Part shown: one piece after another, positions 20,398-28,921 of the stretch
How positions within the stretch are numbered: position 1 is the stretch's first letter
Layout: each line of letters begins with the position of its first letter
IMG/VR virus record: IMGVR_UViG_3300005549_000444
Coordinates: 1 to 35,463 of that record
Strand: one strand, 5' to 3'
Source: a virus
DNA: 35,463 bases
Translations under genes and position numbers: made by a program
The notes under the pieces: generated by a model
The model's input: only the letters and a program-made list of their open reading frames with translations
Told to the model about the DNA's origin: nothing
The model's database searches: none

Positions 20398-21372
20398 ATG
20401 AGCGGCTCGCTCAGCATCCCCAACACCTTTGCCACCGCCTCGGGCTCGGTCGCCGCCTCGCTGCTTGACGCCAACTGGACCGCGGTCGCCTCGTACGTCA
20501 ACACCCGCGAGATCACGCTCGGGCTGCTCGGGTCGCGCCCCGCGGCGGGCGTGGCGGGGCGGTTCTACTTCGCCACCGACAACGGCCTGCTCTACGCCGA
20601 CACGGGCAGCACGTGGACGCAGATCGGGCAGACCGCGGTGGGCGTCAGCACGGGCGTGCCGCGCGTGTCGGGGCTGACCGGGGCCAACAATAGCGGGACG
20701 CCCACCACGAAATTCGACCTCGCGGCCAGCTTCGTGCAGCTGCGCAACCCGGCGGACGGCACGATCAACATCCAGGTGAGCACGGGCACGCTCACCAATG
20801 ATGTGACGGTGGCGACCGCGGCCAACGGGCGCGACCAGGCGGGCGCCTTCACCGCCTCCACGTTCGTGCATTTCTACTTCATCTGGAACGGCACCACGCT
20901 GGCCACGCTGTCGAGCGCCACCGCGCCGCCGACCGGGCCCACCCTGCCCGCGACGTACACGCACTGGGCCTACGCGGGGGCGGTGTTCTTCGGCGCCGGC
21001 TCGACGCTCACGAGCGTGTCCCTGCGGGGCTCGTGGGTGGAGTACCAGGCGCGCCAGATTCTCGCCACCAGTTTCTCGTCCACGAGTGAGACGACGCTCA
21101 ACGTGAGCACGTGCGTATCGGCCAACGCCAGCCGGTTCGAGGTCGGCGGGTTCGTGAGCCACGCGAACAACAACACGCAGCTGATGCTGCGCTACCTTAC
21201 GACCAAGGATTACCGCCCGATCACCGGGATCAACACGCTCGGCGCGTCGTGCCCGATCATCGCCACCCTGCCCAACGTGAGCCAGCAATTCTTCGCGCAG
21301 TGGTCGGGGGCGGTGTCGAACACGGGCACCATCGACATCGTGGCCTACCAGGTGCCGAACGGAGACAGCTGA
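20398..21372 (+). CDS. Tail fibre or tail appendage protein
   Basis: 324 aa. N-terminal segment MSGSLSIPNTFATASGSVAA and a strand-turn region GLLGSRPAAGVAGRFYFATD (about residues 41-60) are typical of phage fibres and minor tail proteins; the remainder is beta-rich, Thr/Ser/Gly-heavy, with a conserved-looking WSGAVSNTGTIDIVAYQV end. It is probably a distal tail component. It begins one base after the previous stop. Confidence 0.65.
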   Translation: MSGSLSIPNTFATASGSVAASLLDANWTAVASYVNTREITLGLLGSRPAAGVAGRFYFATDNGLLYADTGSTWTQIGQTAVGVSTGVPRVSGLTGANNSGTPTTKFDLAASFVQLRNPADGTINIQVSTGTLTNDVTVATAANGRDQAGAFTASTFVHFYFIWNGTTLATLSSATAPPTGPTLPATYTHWAYAGAVFFGAGSTLTSVSLRGSWVEYQARQILATSFSSTSETTLNVSTCVSANASRFEVGGFVSHANNNTQLMLRYLTTKDYRPITGINTLGASCPIIATLPNVSQQFFAQWSGAVSNTGTIDIVAYQVPNGDS

Positions 21373-21500
21373 TGCGCCACGACGCGCGGATGCGCTGGGA
21401 TCACGAGGAGCCGGTGGAGCACCCGCTCCGCGCGCTGGGCGTGCTGCTCACGTGCGCGGCCCTCCTGGGGGTGGCCTTGTGGCTGAGCAAGACGATCTGA
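21372..21500 (+). CDS. 42-aa single-pass membrane protein
   Basis: 42 aa from the ATG at 21372, sharing a base with the upstream stop (TGATG). The N-terminal half is charged (RHDARMRWDHEEPVEHPLRA) and the second half is one hydrophobic helix (LGVLLTCAALLGVALWL) ending KTI. This is the size and topology of small phage lysis or ejection-associated peptides. Its end overlaps the next gene. Confidence 0.55.
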   Translation: MRHDARMRWDHEEPVEHPLRALGVLLTCAALLGVALWLSKTI

Positions 21501-23143
21501 ACCGGCTGCTGGTCGAGGGGCCGAACTACCTCGGCAGCCAGGTCCGCGTGCCCTTCCAGGGGCAGGGCGACCTGTCGGGCAGCGCCGGGGGCGGGTTGCC
21601 CGCCGCGGTGGTCGGCACGCCGGGCAGCGGGAGCGCCCCCGGGGGGCGGGCCCTCGGCGGCGGCGGGGCCGATGACCTCGCGCTGGCGCTCCAATCGCTC
21701 GGCGTGGCGGGCAAGACCGGCCAGAGCCTGACCGACCTGCTGCGCGGGGGGTCGACCCGCGGGGGGACGGGCGGCGCGTCGCTCTCGGACCAGCTGCGGG
21801 GGATCCCGGGCCTCGCCAGCCTGCTCGGCACGCCCGGCGGCTCGGGGGTCGGCACCCTCGGGGGCGTCCCGAGCGCCCTGCCCTTCGGCACCCCGCTCGA
21901 CGCCAGCACGGTGGACTTGCTCTTTCAGCAGGGCTTCACGGGCGACCAGATCCGCGAGGTGATGGGCGGGCTCGAGGGCGTGTCCTCCGGGGGCCAGGGC
22001 GTGGCCGGCGCGGCCCCCGGCACCGCGGAAGCCCTCGGGGGCGGGGCCAGCGGGGCGCTCGGCGGGATCTCGTCGGGGGCGGGCGCCCTCTCGGCCATCC
22101 TCGGGCTCATCGCCTCCCAGACGGGCAATCAGGATCTGGCCACCGCCGCCAGCGGGGTGGGGGCCGCCGGGACGGCCGCGAGCACGGCGGGGGCCCTAGC
22201 CGGCGGCGCGGCGGGCGGGGGCATTGCCGGAACCGGCGCCACCACCGCGTTGGGCGCCGTCTCCGCTCCCGCGGCGGTCCTGGCGGCCCCGATCATCGGC
22301 ACGCTGCTGGCCGACTCGTTCTTCAGCAAGAAGGGCGAGGATCTGCTGAGCGACACGATCCGCACCTACCAGGGCGATTACGCCACGTTCAACCAGGACA
22401 AGCTGTTGCCCACGGAAGGCGCCCAGGGGCAGGCGCTGGCCGCGCTCCAGCAGGCCCTGCCCTACGTGCAGAGCCAGGAGGAGCTGGGCCAGCTGCTCAA
22501 CTCCTACAAACAGTTCGTGACCACGACCACGGGGGCCCCGCTCACGGGCGGCGATCCGAGTAACATCTACGGGGTCGGCACCATCGCGGGGACCGGCCCC
22601 GTCACGCACGGCCAGCAGACGCCGACCATCGATTGGGGGCCCCAGACGCAGCAGCTGCAGGCGCTCGTCCAGCAGCTACAGGGCGTGCTGCCGGGCACCG
22701 CGATCACCGATCCCACCGCCACGCTCCAGGGGGAGGCGGGGATGCGCCTGTTCGACCAGTTCCTCCCGCGCGAGCAGTTCGCGCCGCTCTACACGCCCGG
22801 CGGCAGCGCGACGGATCCCGGGACGGGCCAAACGAGCAGCCTCGGCCCCGGCGTCTATCCCGCGGGGCAGATCGCCCAGGCCGGCGCGCCCAGCATCGCC
22901 TACGGCCAGCCGGGGTACGACTATGCCGTCAGCGGGTATCCCGCGCCCGGCCAATATCTGGGCAGCATCTCGCCTTTCTGGGAGCAACTGATGAGCCAGG
23001 CGGGCGGTGGCGCGGCCGCGGCGCCCGGTGCCCCGGCGAGCACGCCCATGGACTCCATCGCGGCCGCGGCGCTCGCCACCCCGCCGGGCGACTTCGCGGG
23101 CGGGATGTTGCCCGAGGACGAGCGGAAGAAGCTCCTGCAATGA
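21479..23143 (+). CDS. Gly/Ala-rich ejection or internal virion protein (554 aa)
   Basis: 554 aa from the GTG at 21479, with GGGGGTGG nearby. Long Gly/Ala/Ser-rich stretches (residues about 25-120) precede a hydrophobic region around residues 190-270 (AILGLIASQT, then AGALAGGAAGGGIAGTGATT and APAAVLAAPIIGTLLADSFF), followed by a Gln/Leu-rich helical part. This composition matches the hydrophobic ejection proteins of short-tailed phages, which are released into the host envelope to make a DNA conduit. It overlaps the preceding membrane peptide by 22 bases. Function is inferred. Confidence 0.62.
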   Translation: MAEQDDLNRLLVEGPNYLGSQVRVPFQGQGDLSGSAGGGLPAAVVGTPGSGSAPGGRALGGGGADDLALALQSLGVAGKTGQSLTDLLRGGSTRGGTGGASLSDQLRGIPGLASLLGTPGGSGVGTLGGVPSALPFGTPLDASTVDLLFQQGFTGDQIREVMGGLEGVSSGGQGVAGAAPGTAEALGGGASGALGGISSGAGALSAILGLIASQTGNQDLATAASGVGAAGTAASTAGALAGGAAGGGIAGTGATTALGAVSAPAAVLAAPIIGTLLADSFFSKKGEDLLSDTIRTYQGDYATFNQDKLLPTEGAQGQALAALQQALPYVQSQEELGQLLNSYKQFVTTTTGAPLTGGDPSNIYGVGTIAGTGPVTHGQQTPTIDWGPQTQQLQALVQQLQGVLPGTAITDPTATLQGEAGMRLFDQFLPREQFAPLYTPGGSATDPGTGQTSSLGPGVYPAGQIAQAGAPSIAYGQPGYDYAVSGYPAPGQYLGSISPFWEQLMSQAGGGAAAAPGAPASTPMDSIAAAALATPPGDFAGGMLPEDERKKLLQ

Positions 23144-23460
23144 GCCATCTGATCTCGCCGTTTCTCTGGGCCATGGTCCCGTTCAAGGACGAGGACGCCT
23201 TCAGCGACTTCCTCCATCTCCACGAGGAGTGGAACCGCGAGCTGTGCAAGGTGACGAACGTGGCCTTCCGCCTGCTGGACGATCTGCGCACCAGCTTGAC
23301 GCCGCACGGGCACATGCACGACCAGATCGCGGACGCGCTCAGCCTGCCGCACGTGGGAGACTGGGTGAGTTACGACTTGACAGATGAGGAAAGTTTTACC
23401 ACATTCATGCAGTTATGCGCCCAGGACACGCAGCGATTGCGCCTGGCGGCGGGGCTCTAA
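23140..23460 (+). CDS. Hypothetical protein between ejection-type genes (106 aa)
   Basis: 106 aa from the ATG at 23140 (ATGA overlap). Aromatic and acidic (FKDEDAFSDFLHLHEEWNRE, VGDWVSYDLTDEESFTTF). Codons are less GC-biased near the end (AGTTTTACC, TTCATGCAGTTATGC). It has a helical pattern and no membrane segment. Probably an accessory of the ejection set by location. No family recognised. Confidence 0.65.
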   Translation: MSHLISPFLWAMVPFKDEDAFSDFLHLHEEWNRELCKVTNVAFRLLDDLRTSLTPHGHMHDQIADALSLPHVGDWVSYDLTDEESFTTFMQLCAQDTQRLRLAAGL

Positions 23461-24219
23461 ATGGGACTCTTTGACGGCGTCGGGGACTGGTTCAGCGGCC
23501 TCTTTGGCGGCGGGGGCGGGGGCGGCAGCCCGGCCATCCCCACGTACGGCAGCATGGACACCGGCGTCTCCGGGGTCCAGGCGGACGCGCCCTACACCTC
23601 GGCGTTCACGGGGACGGGCGCTCCCACCCCCCCGGCCGGGGCGGGGAGCGGCGGCGGATTCCTGGGCGGCGGCGGCCTGAACGACGTGCTCACGGGCATC
23701 GGCCCCGCGCTCCGGCTCGCCACCACGGGCGCGGGCATCGGCTCCTCGATCTACGGCCTGACGCAGGCCGCGGGCCAGCGCAAGCAGCTGGAGCAGCAGC
23801 AGAAGCAGCAGGCCGCGACCGCGGCCCCCGCCGCCGCCGCGGGCCAGCAGCTCACCAGTGCGGGCTCGCAGGCCCTGTTGGGGGGTCCCCTCCCCGCGCA
23901 GCTGGAGAGCCAGGTGGACCAGTTCAAGGCGAACGCGCGCATGAAGATCCGCGATTACCTCGCCAAGGCCGGGATCACCGACAGCACGATGGCGCAGCAG
24001 TTCGACACGTTCATCGACATGCAGGCGCAAACCTTGCGCAGTCAGCTTGCGCAGAATTTGCTCCAGAGTGGGTATTCCGGCATCGGCGCGGCCATGGGGC
24101 CGTCGGGCCAGGTGTCGGCCACCGCGCAGGGGTTGATGGGCGGCACCACCGACGCCATCACCGCGGCCAACAAGTCCATCGCGCTGCTGCTGGGGGCCAC
24201 GCAGAACAATGCCGGCTGA
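23461..24219 (+). CDS. Amphipathic-helix ejection-type protein (252 aa)
   Basis: 252 aa. It begins MGLFDGVGDWFSGLFGG, an amphipathic membrane-active helix followed by a Gly run, then a Gly/Ala-rich hydrophobic segment, a Gln-rich coiled coil (KQLEQQQKQQ near residue 108) and a helical C-terminus. Such proteins are carried inside podovirus heads and inserted in the host envelope. It lies between the 554-aa and 520-aa proteins, in an arrangement like the P22 gp7-gp20-gp16 cassette. Functional call is by composition and position. Confidence 0.62.
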   Translation: MGLFDGVGDWFSGLFGGGGGGGSPAIPTYGSMDTGVSGVQADAPYTSAFTGTGAPTPPAGAGSGGGFLGGGGLNDVLTGIGPALRLATTGAGIGSSIYGLTQAAGQRKQLEQQQKQQAATAAPAAAAGQQLTSAGSQALLGGPLPAQLESQVDQFKANARMKIRDYLAKAGITDSTMAQQFDTFIDMQAQTLRSQLAQNLLQSGYSGIGAAMGPSGQVSATAQGLMGGTTDAITAANKSIALLLGATQNNAG

Positions 24220-25771
24220 TCCCCTCCAGGCCGTCGCGCCGACCCCCACCGCCGGGATCAGCGCCCACGATCCGCTCGGCTCCTGGGTCGAGGCCACCGG
24301 GGGGCAGCTCGCGGACCTCAAGAAAGCCGAGGAGGAGGCCAAGGGGCATCGCGCCGAGGCGCAGGGGTATTACAAGGACGCGGCCGACGAGATGAATCGC
24401 ATCCAGACGCTGCGCGAGGCCGATCAGGACCGACTCCAGGGGCGGGCCGACGCGCTCGAGCAGGGCGCCACGCGCCTGCCCGCGCCGCCCCAAGCGCCCG
24501 ACGAGCCCGACGTGCCCTCGCGCGCGGCCCAGCCGTTCCTCAACCTGGGGGAGAACGCGGGGCTGGTTCAATCGTTGAACAGCACGCTCTACGGCCTCGG
24601 CCTGCTCGCCCAGATGGGCATGGGCATGGCCAAGGGCTACCCCTCGGGCGCGCTGGCCGCCTACACGGGGGCGCTCGACGGGTGGGCCAAGGGCGACGCG
24701 GTGCGCGCGGAGCACATGTGGAAGGAATACCTCGCGGGCGTGGCCAAGATGTCGCGCGAGTACCAGCGCCAGCGCGACGAGTACCAGGACATCCTGGACC
24801 GCTTCGGCCTGTCGCGCGACATGCTCGGCACGCAGCTGAGTCTCGCGGCGGCCAAGAACGGGCTGGCCAAGGAGCGCGTGCTCCTGGCCGCGCAGAAGCC
24901 CGACGAGTTCATGCGGGTGCACCAGCTGTTCGATGGCCAGATCAGCGCCCTGCGCAAACAGGCGGCCGACATCTCGGGCGAGATCGCGAAAGCGTACATC
25001 GCCAAGCAGCAGCACGACACGGTCAACGCCTTCCGGCAGCAGATGCTGGATCTGAAGAAGAAGGAAATGGCCACGGCGGACGGTGGACTCACGGGGGGCC
25101 TCACGCCCGACGCGCAGGAGATGGCCGCGCAGCAGTACCTGCGGACGGGCCAGCTCCCGCCGATGGGCATGAGCCGGTACGGCGCGCAGACGCGCGCCGC
25201 CATCATCAACCGCGCCACCGAGCTGGCCAAGACGGGCGGGCTGGGACTCGACTCGCAGACGCAGCGGACCATGCTGGCCAAGGCGAACCAGACGGAGATG
25301 AACCGTATCCAGGCGCAGCGCGGGCCGGTCCTGGCCTTTGCGCGGACGGCGGACAAGAACCTCGACGTGGCGCTGGAGATGTCCGACAAGGTGGACCGCA
25401 CGGGGGTCACGGTGTTCAACAGGTGGCTCTCCGGCGGCCGGAAGGGCACGGGCGATGTGGACGTGGTGCGCTTCCATGCGGCCGTGGTGACGGCCTCCAC
25501 CGAGTACGCTCGCGTGATGTCGGGCGGCAGCGTGACCAGCGACAAGGCGCGCGAGGAAGCCTCGGGGATCATCAGCCAGTGGTACACCCAGGAGCAGTTC
25601 AGGGGGGTGGCGGACATCATGCGGCGCGACATGAAGAACCGGGAGTCGGCCTACGATGAGCAGCTCGCAGTCATCCGCGAGTCCATGAACGCGCTGAAGG
25701 CCCCGGCGCCGGGCGGCGCGGGGGGCGCCAAGATCGGCGCCGAGATCGACAAGGCATTGGGCCTCGACTGA
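24209..25771 (+). CDS. Long helical internal virion protein (520 aa)
   Basis: 520 aa, the ATG at 24209 overlapping the previous stop by 11 bases. Mostly helical with coiled-coil segments (residues 28-90 LKKAEEEAKGHRAEAQ..., and 165-260 including REYQRQRDEYQDILDRFGLS). A Gly-rich patch near 120-145 may span membrane. The C-terminal region (GGAKIGAEIDKALGLD) is short. Consistent with an internal head protein that forms part of the trans-envelope channel or packs DNA. Alternatively a tape-measure-like protein, but the neighbouring genes suit a podovirus. Confidence 0.62.
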   Translation: MPADPLQAVAPTPTAGISAHDPLGSWVEATGGQLADLKKAEEEAKGHRAEAQGYYKDAADEMNRIQTLREADQDRLQGRADALEQGATRLPAPPQAPDEPDVPSRAAQPFLNLGENAGLVQSLNSTLYGLGLLAQMGMGMAKGYPSGALAAYTGALDGWAKGDAVRAEHMWKEYLAGVAKMSREYQRQRDEYQDILDRFGLSRDMLGTQLSLAAAKNGLAKERVLLAAQKPDEFMRVHQLFDGQISALRKQAADISGEIAKAYIAKQQHDTVNAFRQQMLDLKKKEMATADGGLTGGLTPDAQEMAAQQYLRTGQLPPMGMSRYGAQTRAAIINRATELAKTGGLGLDSQTQRTMLAKANQTEMNRIQAQRGPVLAFARTADKNLDVALEMSDKVDRTGVTVFNRWLSGGRKGTGDVDVVRFHAAVVTASTEYARVMSGGSVTSDKAREEASGIISQWYTQEQFRGVADIMRRDMKNRESAYDEQLAVIRESMNALKAPAPGGAGGAKIGAEIDKALGLD

Positions 25772-27144
25772 TGGCCGATGATCTCAAGGGCCTGCTCGCC
25801 TCGCCCGAGTTCACGGGCGCCTCGCAACCCGAGCGCCTCAAGATCCTGAGCCAGCACTCGGCGAAGTTCGCGGGCCTGGACCCGGCCGCGCAGATCAAGA
25901 GCCTGTCCACGCTCGAGAGCAAGTACGGCGCGAGCGCCGGCAAGCGGCAGGAAGCCGCCGCCGAGGGCAACCAAGCGGTCAAGAGCATACTGAGCACCGG
26001 GGCGAGCATCGGCCTGCCCATCGCGGGCATGGGGCTCGGCCAGGTGCTCGCGCGGGGCGCCGGCCCCATGGCCCAGGCCGGGGCGCGGATGGCGGGCTCG
26101 GCCCTCGGCGGCGCGGCGGCCGGGGCGGCGACGGGGGAGTCGGGCCTTCCGATCACTGGCCACGCGCCGGCCGACCAAGCGATCATGGCCACCATCGGCC
26201 AGGCCATCCCCGAGTTGGGGGCGGCGCTGCTGGGCAAGGGGATCAAGACGGTCCAGGGCGCGCAGGGGGCGCGGGCGCTGACGCAGTACGAGGACAAGGC
26301 CGCGACCAAGATCGCGGGGACGGTGCAGGACGCGATTCCCTGGTGGAAGGGGCAGTTCTCCAAGGACCACGCCGGGCTGATGGATATGGTCTACGGCAGC
26401 GGCCCCGAGAAGCTCCAGCAGGGCTACGCCGACATGCTCAGCAAGATCGGGCCCTACGTCGAGGGCCAGCCGATCCTCATCGACGTGCGGGCCGCGCAGC
26501 GCCTCGGCCTCGATACCAAGGCGCTGGCGCGTCAGCCCGGGGCCGCCATGGGCGCCCCCGACGAAGTGGTCGTGGACATGGGCAAGGTCGTGGACAAGCT
26601 GCCGAGCCTGCGCGAGAAAGATCCGGGCGCCTACGCCTTCATCGTGCGGACGGTGGACCGCTACCTGGCCGACATGACCGGGTTGCCGAGTGAGTTCAAG
26701 GCGGCGCGGAAGGCGTACGCGGAGGGCAAGGGGTTCGTCGATTCGATGCAGAAGTCCGGGGCGATGGACCCGGCTGAGCGCCGCCTCAAGGCCGACAAGC
26801 TGGCCACGGGGCTGGTCAAGAAGGACGTGCTGAACCAGCAGGCGAGTCGGTCGCGCGCCCCCGTGACGCGCCAGGCGTTGCAGGAGGTCTCCCCGCTCGA
26901 CCGCCCCGCCCCGGTGCGCGGGGAGCTGGACATCCACATCCCCGGCCTCTCGCGGCGCCTCGGCAGCGACACGCGCGGGTTCGAGCGCGGCCCCACGGTG
27001 CGGATTCCGACCGCCAAGAACGTACCGGGGCAGACGCAGACGGTGCACCCGGCCATCAGCAAGGGCCTCCCCATGGTCGGCGGCGGCCTTGATCAGATCG
27101 CGCGTGAGGCGCTGGCGCGGAGGCGACGTGGCGACCAAGAGTAA
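25771..27144 (+). CDS. Ejection-type protein with hydrophobic Gly/Ala core (457 aa)
   Basis: 457 aa, ATG at 25771 (overlap of the previous TGA). Helical start (DLKGLLASPEFTGASQPERL), then a strongly hydrophobic region at residues about 75-120 (ILSTGASIGLPIAGMGLGQV, SALGGAAAGAATG), then a helical middle and a Lys/Arg-rich end. It is the fourth member of the likely ejection cassette. No catalytic (lysozyme-like) motif is recognised, so peptidoglycan cleavage cannot be claimed. Confidence 0.62.
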   Translation: MADDLKGLLASPEFTGASQPERLKILSQHSAKFAGLDPAAQIKSLSTLESKYGASAGKRQEAAAEGNQAVKSILSTGASIGLPIAGMGLGQVLARGAGPMAQAGARMAGSALGGAAAGAATGESGLPITGHAPADQAIMATIGQAIPELGAALLGKGIKTVQGAQGARALTQYEDKAATKIAGTVQDAIPWWKGQFSKDHAGLMDMVYGSGPEKLQQGYADMLSKIGPYVEGQPILIDVRAAQRLGLDTKALARQPGAAMGAPDEVVVDMGKVVDKLPSLREKDPGAYAFIVRTVDRYLADMTGLPSEFKAARKAYAEGKGFVDSMQKSGAMDPAERRLKADKLATGLVKKDVLNQQASRSRAPVTRQALQEVSPLDRPAPVRGELDIHIPGLSRRLGSDTRGFERGPTVRIPTAKNVPGQTQTVHPAISKGLPMVGGGLDQIAREALARRRRGDQE

Positions 27145-27340
27145 CGGCACCGCGCCGCCCAAGACGAGCGACGACTACACCACCAAGGTGGACCGGGCCG
27201 TCATCGCGCAGATGGAGCGGGCCGATCTCACGGGCGACGAGCTGAACAAGGCGATAGGAAATGCGATACGATGGGCCGCCGTGAAGGGGAAATTGGTCCT
27301 GAAGGACCATGGATCTGGGTTCCTGGAGGAGGACGAATAG
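27128..27340 (+). CDS. Small helical protein (70 aa)
   Basis: 70 aa from the GTG at 27128, preceded by GGAGG, overlapping the previous gene's end. Polar, with DDYTTKVDRAVIAQMERADL and AIGNAIRWAAVKGKLVLKDH, and ending in acidic residues. Function unknown; next to the holin candidate. Confidence 0.6.
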   Translation: MATKSNGTAPPKTSDDYTTKVDRAVIAQMERADLTGDELNKAIGNAIRWAAVKGKLVLKDHGSGFLEEDE

Positions 27341-27592
27341 ATGGCCGCCCAGCAATCGCTCTACGAGCGCCCCGCAGTCGAGGTGAACGGTCGCGGCTTC
27401 CGCGCGGCCACCGAGGACATGCTCGCCATCGCGTTCCGCGCGCTGAGCGACAAGATGCTGTTCTGGACCGTCACGCTGGGGGCCCTGGGCCTCTGGACCT
27501 TCGCGGCGATCAAGCCCGAGTTCTGGCGCCACATCGCCGTCGCGGCCTACACCCTCGGCGTGTTCCTTCCCATGCTCTGGAAAGCGAGGTAA
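27341..27592 (+). CDS. Two-helix membrane protein, holin candidate
   Basis: 83 aa; GGAGGACG precedes the ATG. The N-terminal 35 residues are soluble; two hydrophobic segments follow (39-57, MLFWTVTLGALGLWTFAAI; and 65-79, HIAVAAYTLGVFLPM) and a charged C-terminus (WKAR). This is class II holin-like topology. It is in the late region. No endolysin gene is recognisable beside it, so the lysis role is a suggestion. Confidence 0.6.
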   Translation: MAAQQSLYERPAVEVNGRGFRAATEDMLAIAFRALSDKMLFWTVTLGALGLWTFAAIKPEFWRHIAVAAYTLGVFLPMLWKAR

Positions 27593-27599
27593 CCCGCCC

Positions 27600-27764
27600 A
27601 TGTCCATCGACGGTGTGATCCGCAAGATGGTGGCCGGCAAGCGGCCCAACGGCAAGGTGCCGATGATCCGCGCCAAGCACCCGGGCACGCCGGTCCGCAT
27701 GACGAGCGCCCCGACCCCCGAGCACAACCTGTACAAGCGCACCGACAACAAGCGCGTCATCTAG
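27600..27764 (+). CDS. Small basic protein (54 aa)
   Basis: 54 aa from the ATG at 27600. Rich in Lys, Arg and Pro (MSIDGVIRKMVAGKRPNGKV, then HNLYKRTDNKRVI at the end). No motif recognised. Located between the holin candidate and a structural gene, eight bases after the preceding stop. Confidence 0.55.
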   Translation: MSIDGVIRKMVAGKRPNGKVPMIRAKHPGTPVRMTSAPTPEHNLYKRTDNKRVI

Positions 27765-27776
27765 GAGGCGACGACT

Positions 27777-28256
27777 ATGCCCACGGCGATCACCGGCATT
27801 CGCGGACTGCAAGAAACCGGCTCGGGCCTGCTGACGAGCTACCAGCAGGACGCGCTGACGGGGATCGGCGTCCCCTCCATCGTCGGCCTCATCCAGACCG
27901 ACCAGAAGGCGGCCACCACCGGCTTCGCCTCGGCCGCGCTATACACCACGGTCGGCTCGGGCGTGTTCAAGCTCACCTCCGGCCTCCAGGGCTACCAGCC
28001 GGGCACGGGCGGCACGGTGCAGGCGCAGGCGATCTTCACGTCGGACGACAGCGCGGCGGCCAAGATCATCAACGTGGGCTCGGCCATCTCGACCAACTCG
28101 GGCGTGGTGACCGCGGCGCCCACGCTGGCGCTGTCGGGCGGGACCGTGCTGGTGCAGGCGAGCGCGGCCACCACCATCTACGGCTCCACGGTGCTGACGG
28201 GCGCGGCGGGCACGCCGAGCTATCGGTTCAGCATGACGTGCGAGCGGATTTCCTAG
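27777..28256 (+). CDS. Small beta-rich structural protein (159 aa)
   Basis: 159 aa, with TAGGAGGCGACGACT before the ATG, a strong ribosome binding site that suggests high expression. Thr/Gly/Ser/Ala-rich beta pattern (AALYTTVGSGVFKLTSGLQG, ALSGGTVLVQASAATTIYGS), like decoration, fibre-adhesin or minor tail proteins. Probably a virion surface protein. Family not identified. Confidence 0.6.
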   Translation: MPTAITGIRGLQETGSGLLTSYQQDALTGIGVPSIVGLIQTDQKAATTGFASAALYTTVGSGVFKLTSGLQGYQPGTGGTVQAQAIFTSDDSAAAKIINVGSAISTNSGVVTAAPTLALSGGTVLVQASAATTIYGSTVLTGAAGTPSYRFSMTCERIS

Positions 28257-28603
28257 TGCTGGATCGGCTCCAGCTGCCCGGGTGGCGGCGGCGGCTCGAG
28301 GGCGAGAAGGCCGCCAAGCGCTACGAGGCCGAGGCCGCCACCACGCCGCGGGTCGCGGTCCCGGGCGTCCTGCCTGCGGTCGGGCACACGGCCACGTTCA
28401 TCCGGCGGATGACCGAGGCGGTGAGCAACCGCTTCGCGTGGCTGCTGGACGCCTACGACGACTACCCGCCCCGGCGCGGAGGCGGGCGCACCCTCCCGCC
28501 CATCTCGGGGGCGCAGAACGTGCCGACCACGCTGGCGCACCCGCCGGGGACGGTGGGGGCGGCCAGCAGCTTCGCCGTGTTGCGCCGACGGGGGCGCATG
28601 TAG
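28256..28603 (+). CDS. Hypothetical protein (115 aa)
   Basis: 115 aa from a GTG sharing a base with the upstream TAG. An Arg/Glu-rich helix (WRRRLEGEKAAKRYEAEAAT) follows a short leader; the second half is Pro/Gly/Arg-rich and probably disordered. No family recognised. Its stop is followed immediately by the next ATG. Confidence 0.6.
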   Translation: MLDRLQLPGWRRRLEGEKAAKRYEAEAATTPRVAVPGVLPAVGHTATFIRRMTEAVSNRFAWLLDAYDDYPPRRGGGRTLPPISGAQNVPTTLAHPPGTVGAASSFAVLRRRGRM

Positions 28604-28726
28604 ATGCTCCTGTGGTTCTACGGGGTCCGCGCCGGGGCGGCGGCCCCGCCGCCGCCGTTGCCCGCCGCTGCGGGGCACCTGTTTCCGTATCTCCTGTACC
28701 GTCGTCACCGGAGGATGCCGCGATGA
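28604..28726 (+). CDS. 40-aa Pro/Ala-rich hydrophobic peptide
   Basis: 40 aa, ATG directly after the upstream stop (TAGATG). It starts MLLWFYGVRAGAAAPPPPLP and ends in a basic RRHRRMPR. Short Trp/Tyr-rich N-termini of this type occur in many late phage genes, often between structural genes. Its stop overlaps the next ATG. Function unknown. Confidence 0.5.
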   Translation: MLLWFYGVRAGAAAPPPPLPAAAGHLFPYLLYRRHRRMPR

Positions 28727-28920
28727 GGCACGAGACGTTCACGTGTGACGCCAAGGGGCACGCCACGGTACTCGCGGTACACCACGTCCTGCTCGACGGG
28801 TCGGATCAGCGCCTGGACCTCTGCTACGACTGCACGGCGCAGGGCTTGGCCCTCCTGCTGAGTAACCTGAGCCCCGCCGCGCAGCACGAGTGGCGGGCGG
28901 CGCTGCTGGGCGAGGCGTAA
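28723..28920 (+). CDS. Cys-containing small protein (65 aa)
   Basis: 65 aa with GGAGG 8 bases upstream, overlapping the previous stop. Contains C8 and CYDC (about 34-37), His residues, and a helical C-terminus (SNLSPAAQHEWRAALLGEA). Perhaps a zinc-binding accessory. Followed directly by the 500-aa protein. Confidence 0.58.
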   Translation: MRHETFTCDAKGHATVLAVHHVLLDGSDQRLDLCYDCTAQGLALLLSNLSPAAQHEWRAALLGEA

Positions 28921-28921
28921 C

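Noticed and set aside
18219-20516. A 765-codon open frame on the minus strand across the adaptor and tail stabilisation genes
   Set aside because: It is antisense to two well-supported genes, has Arg/His/Gly-heavy low-information composition and is a usual by-product of high GC at third positions.
24209-25771. Tape measure protein
   Set aside because: Helical and long enough to be considered, but the tail genes are of podovirus type and this gene lies in an ejection-like cassette without a tail tube or sheath gene.
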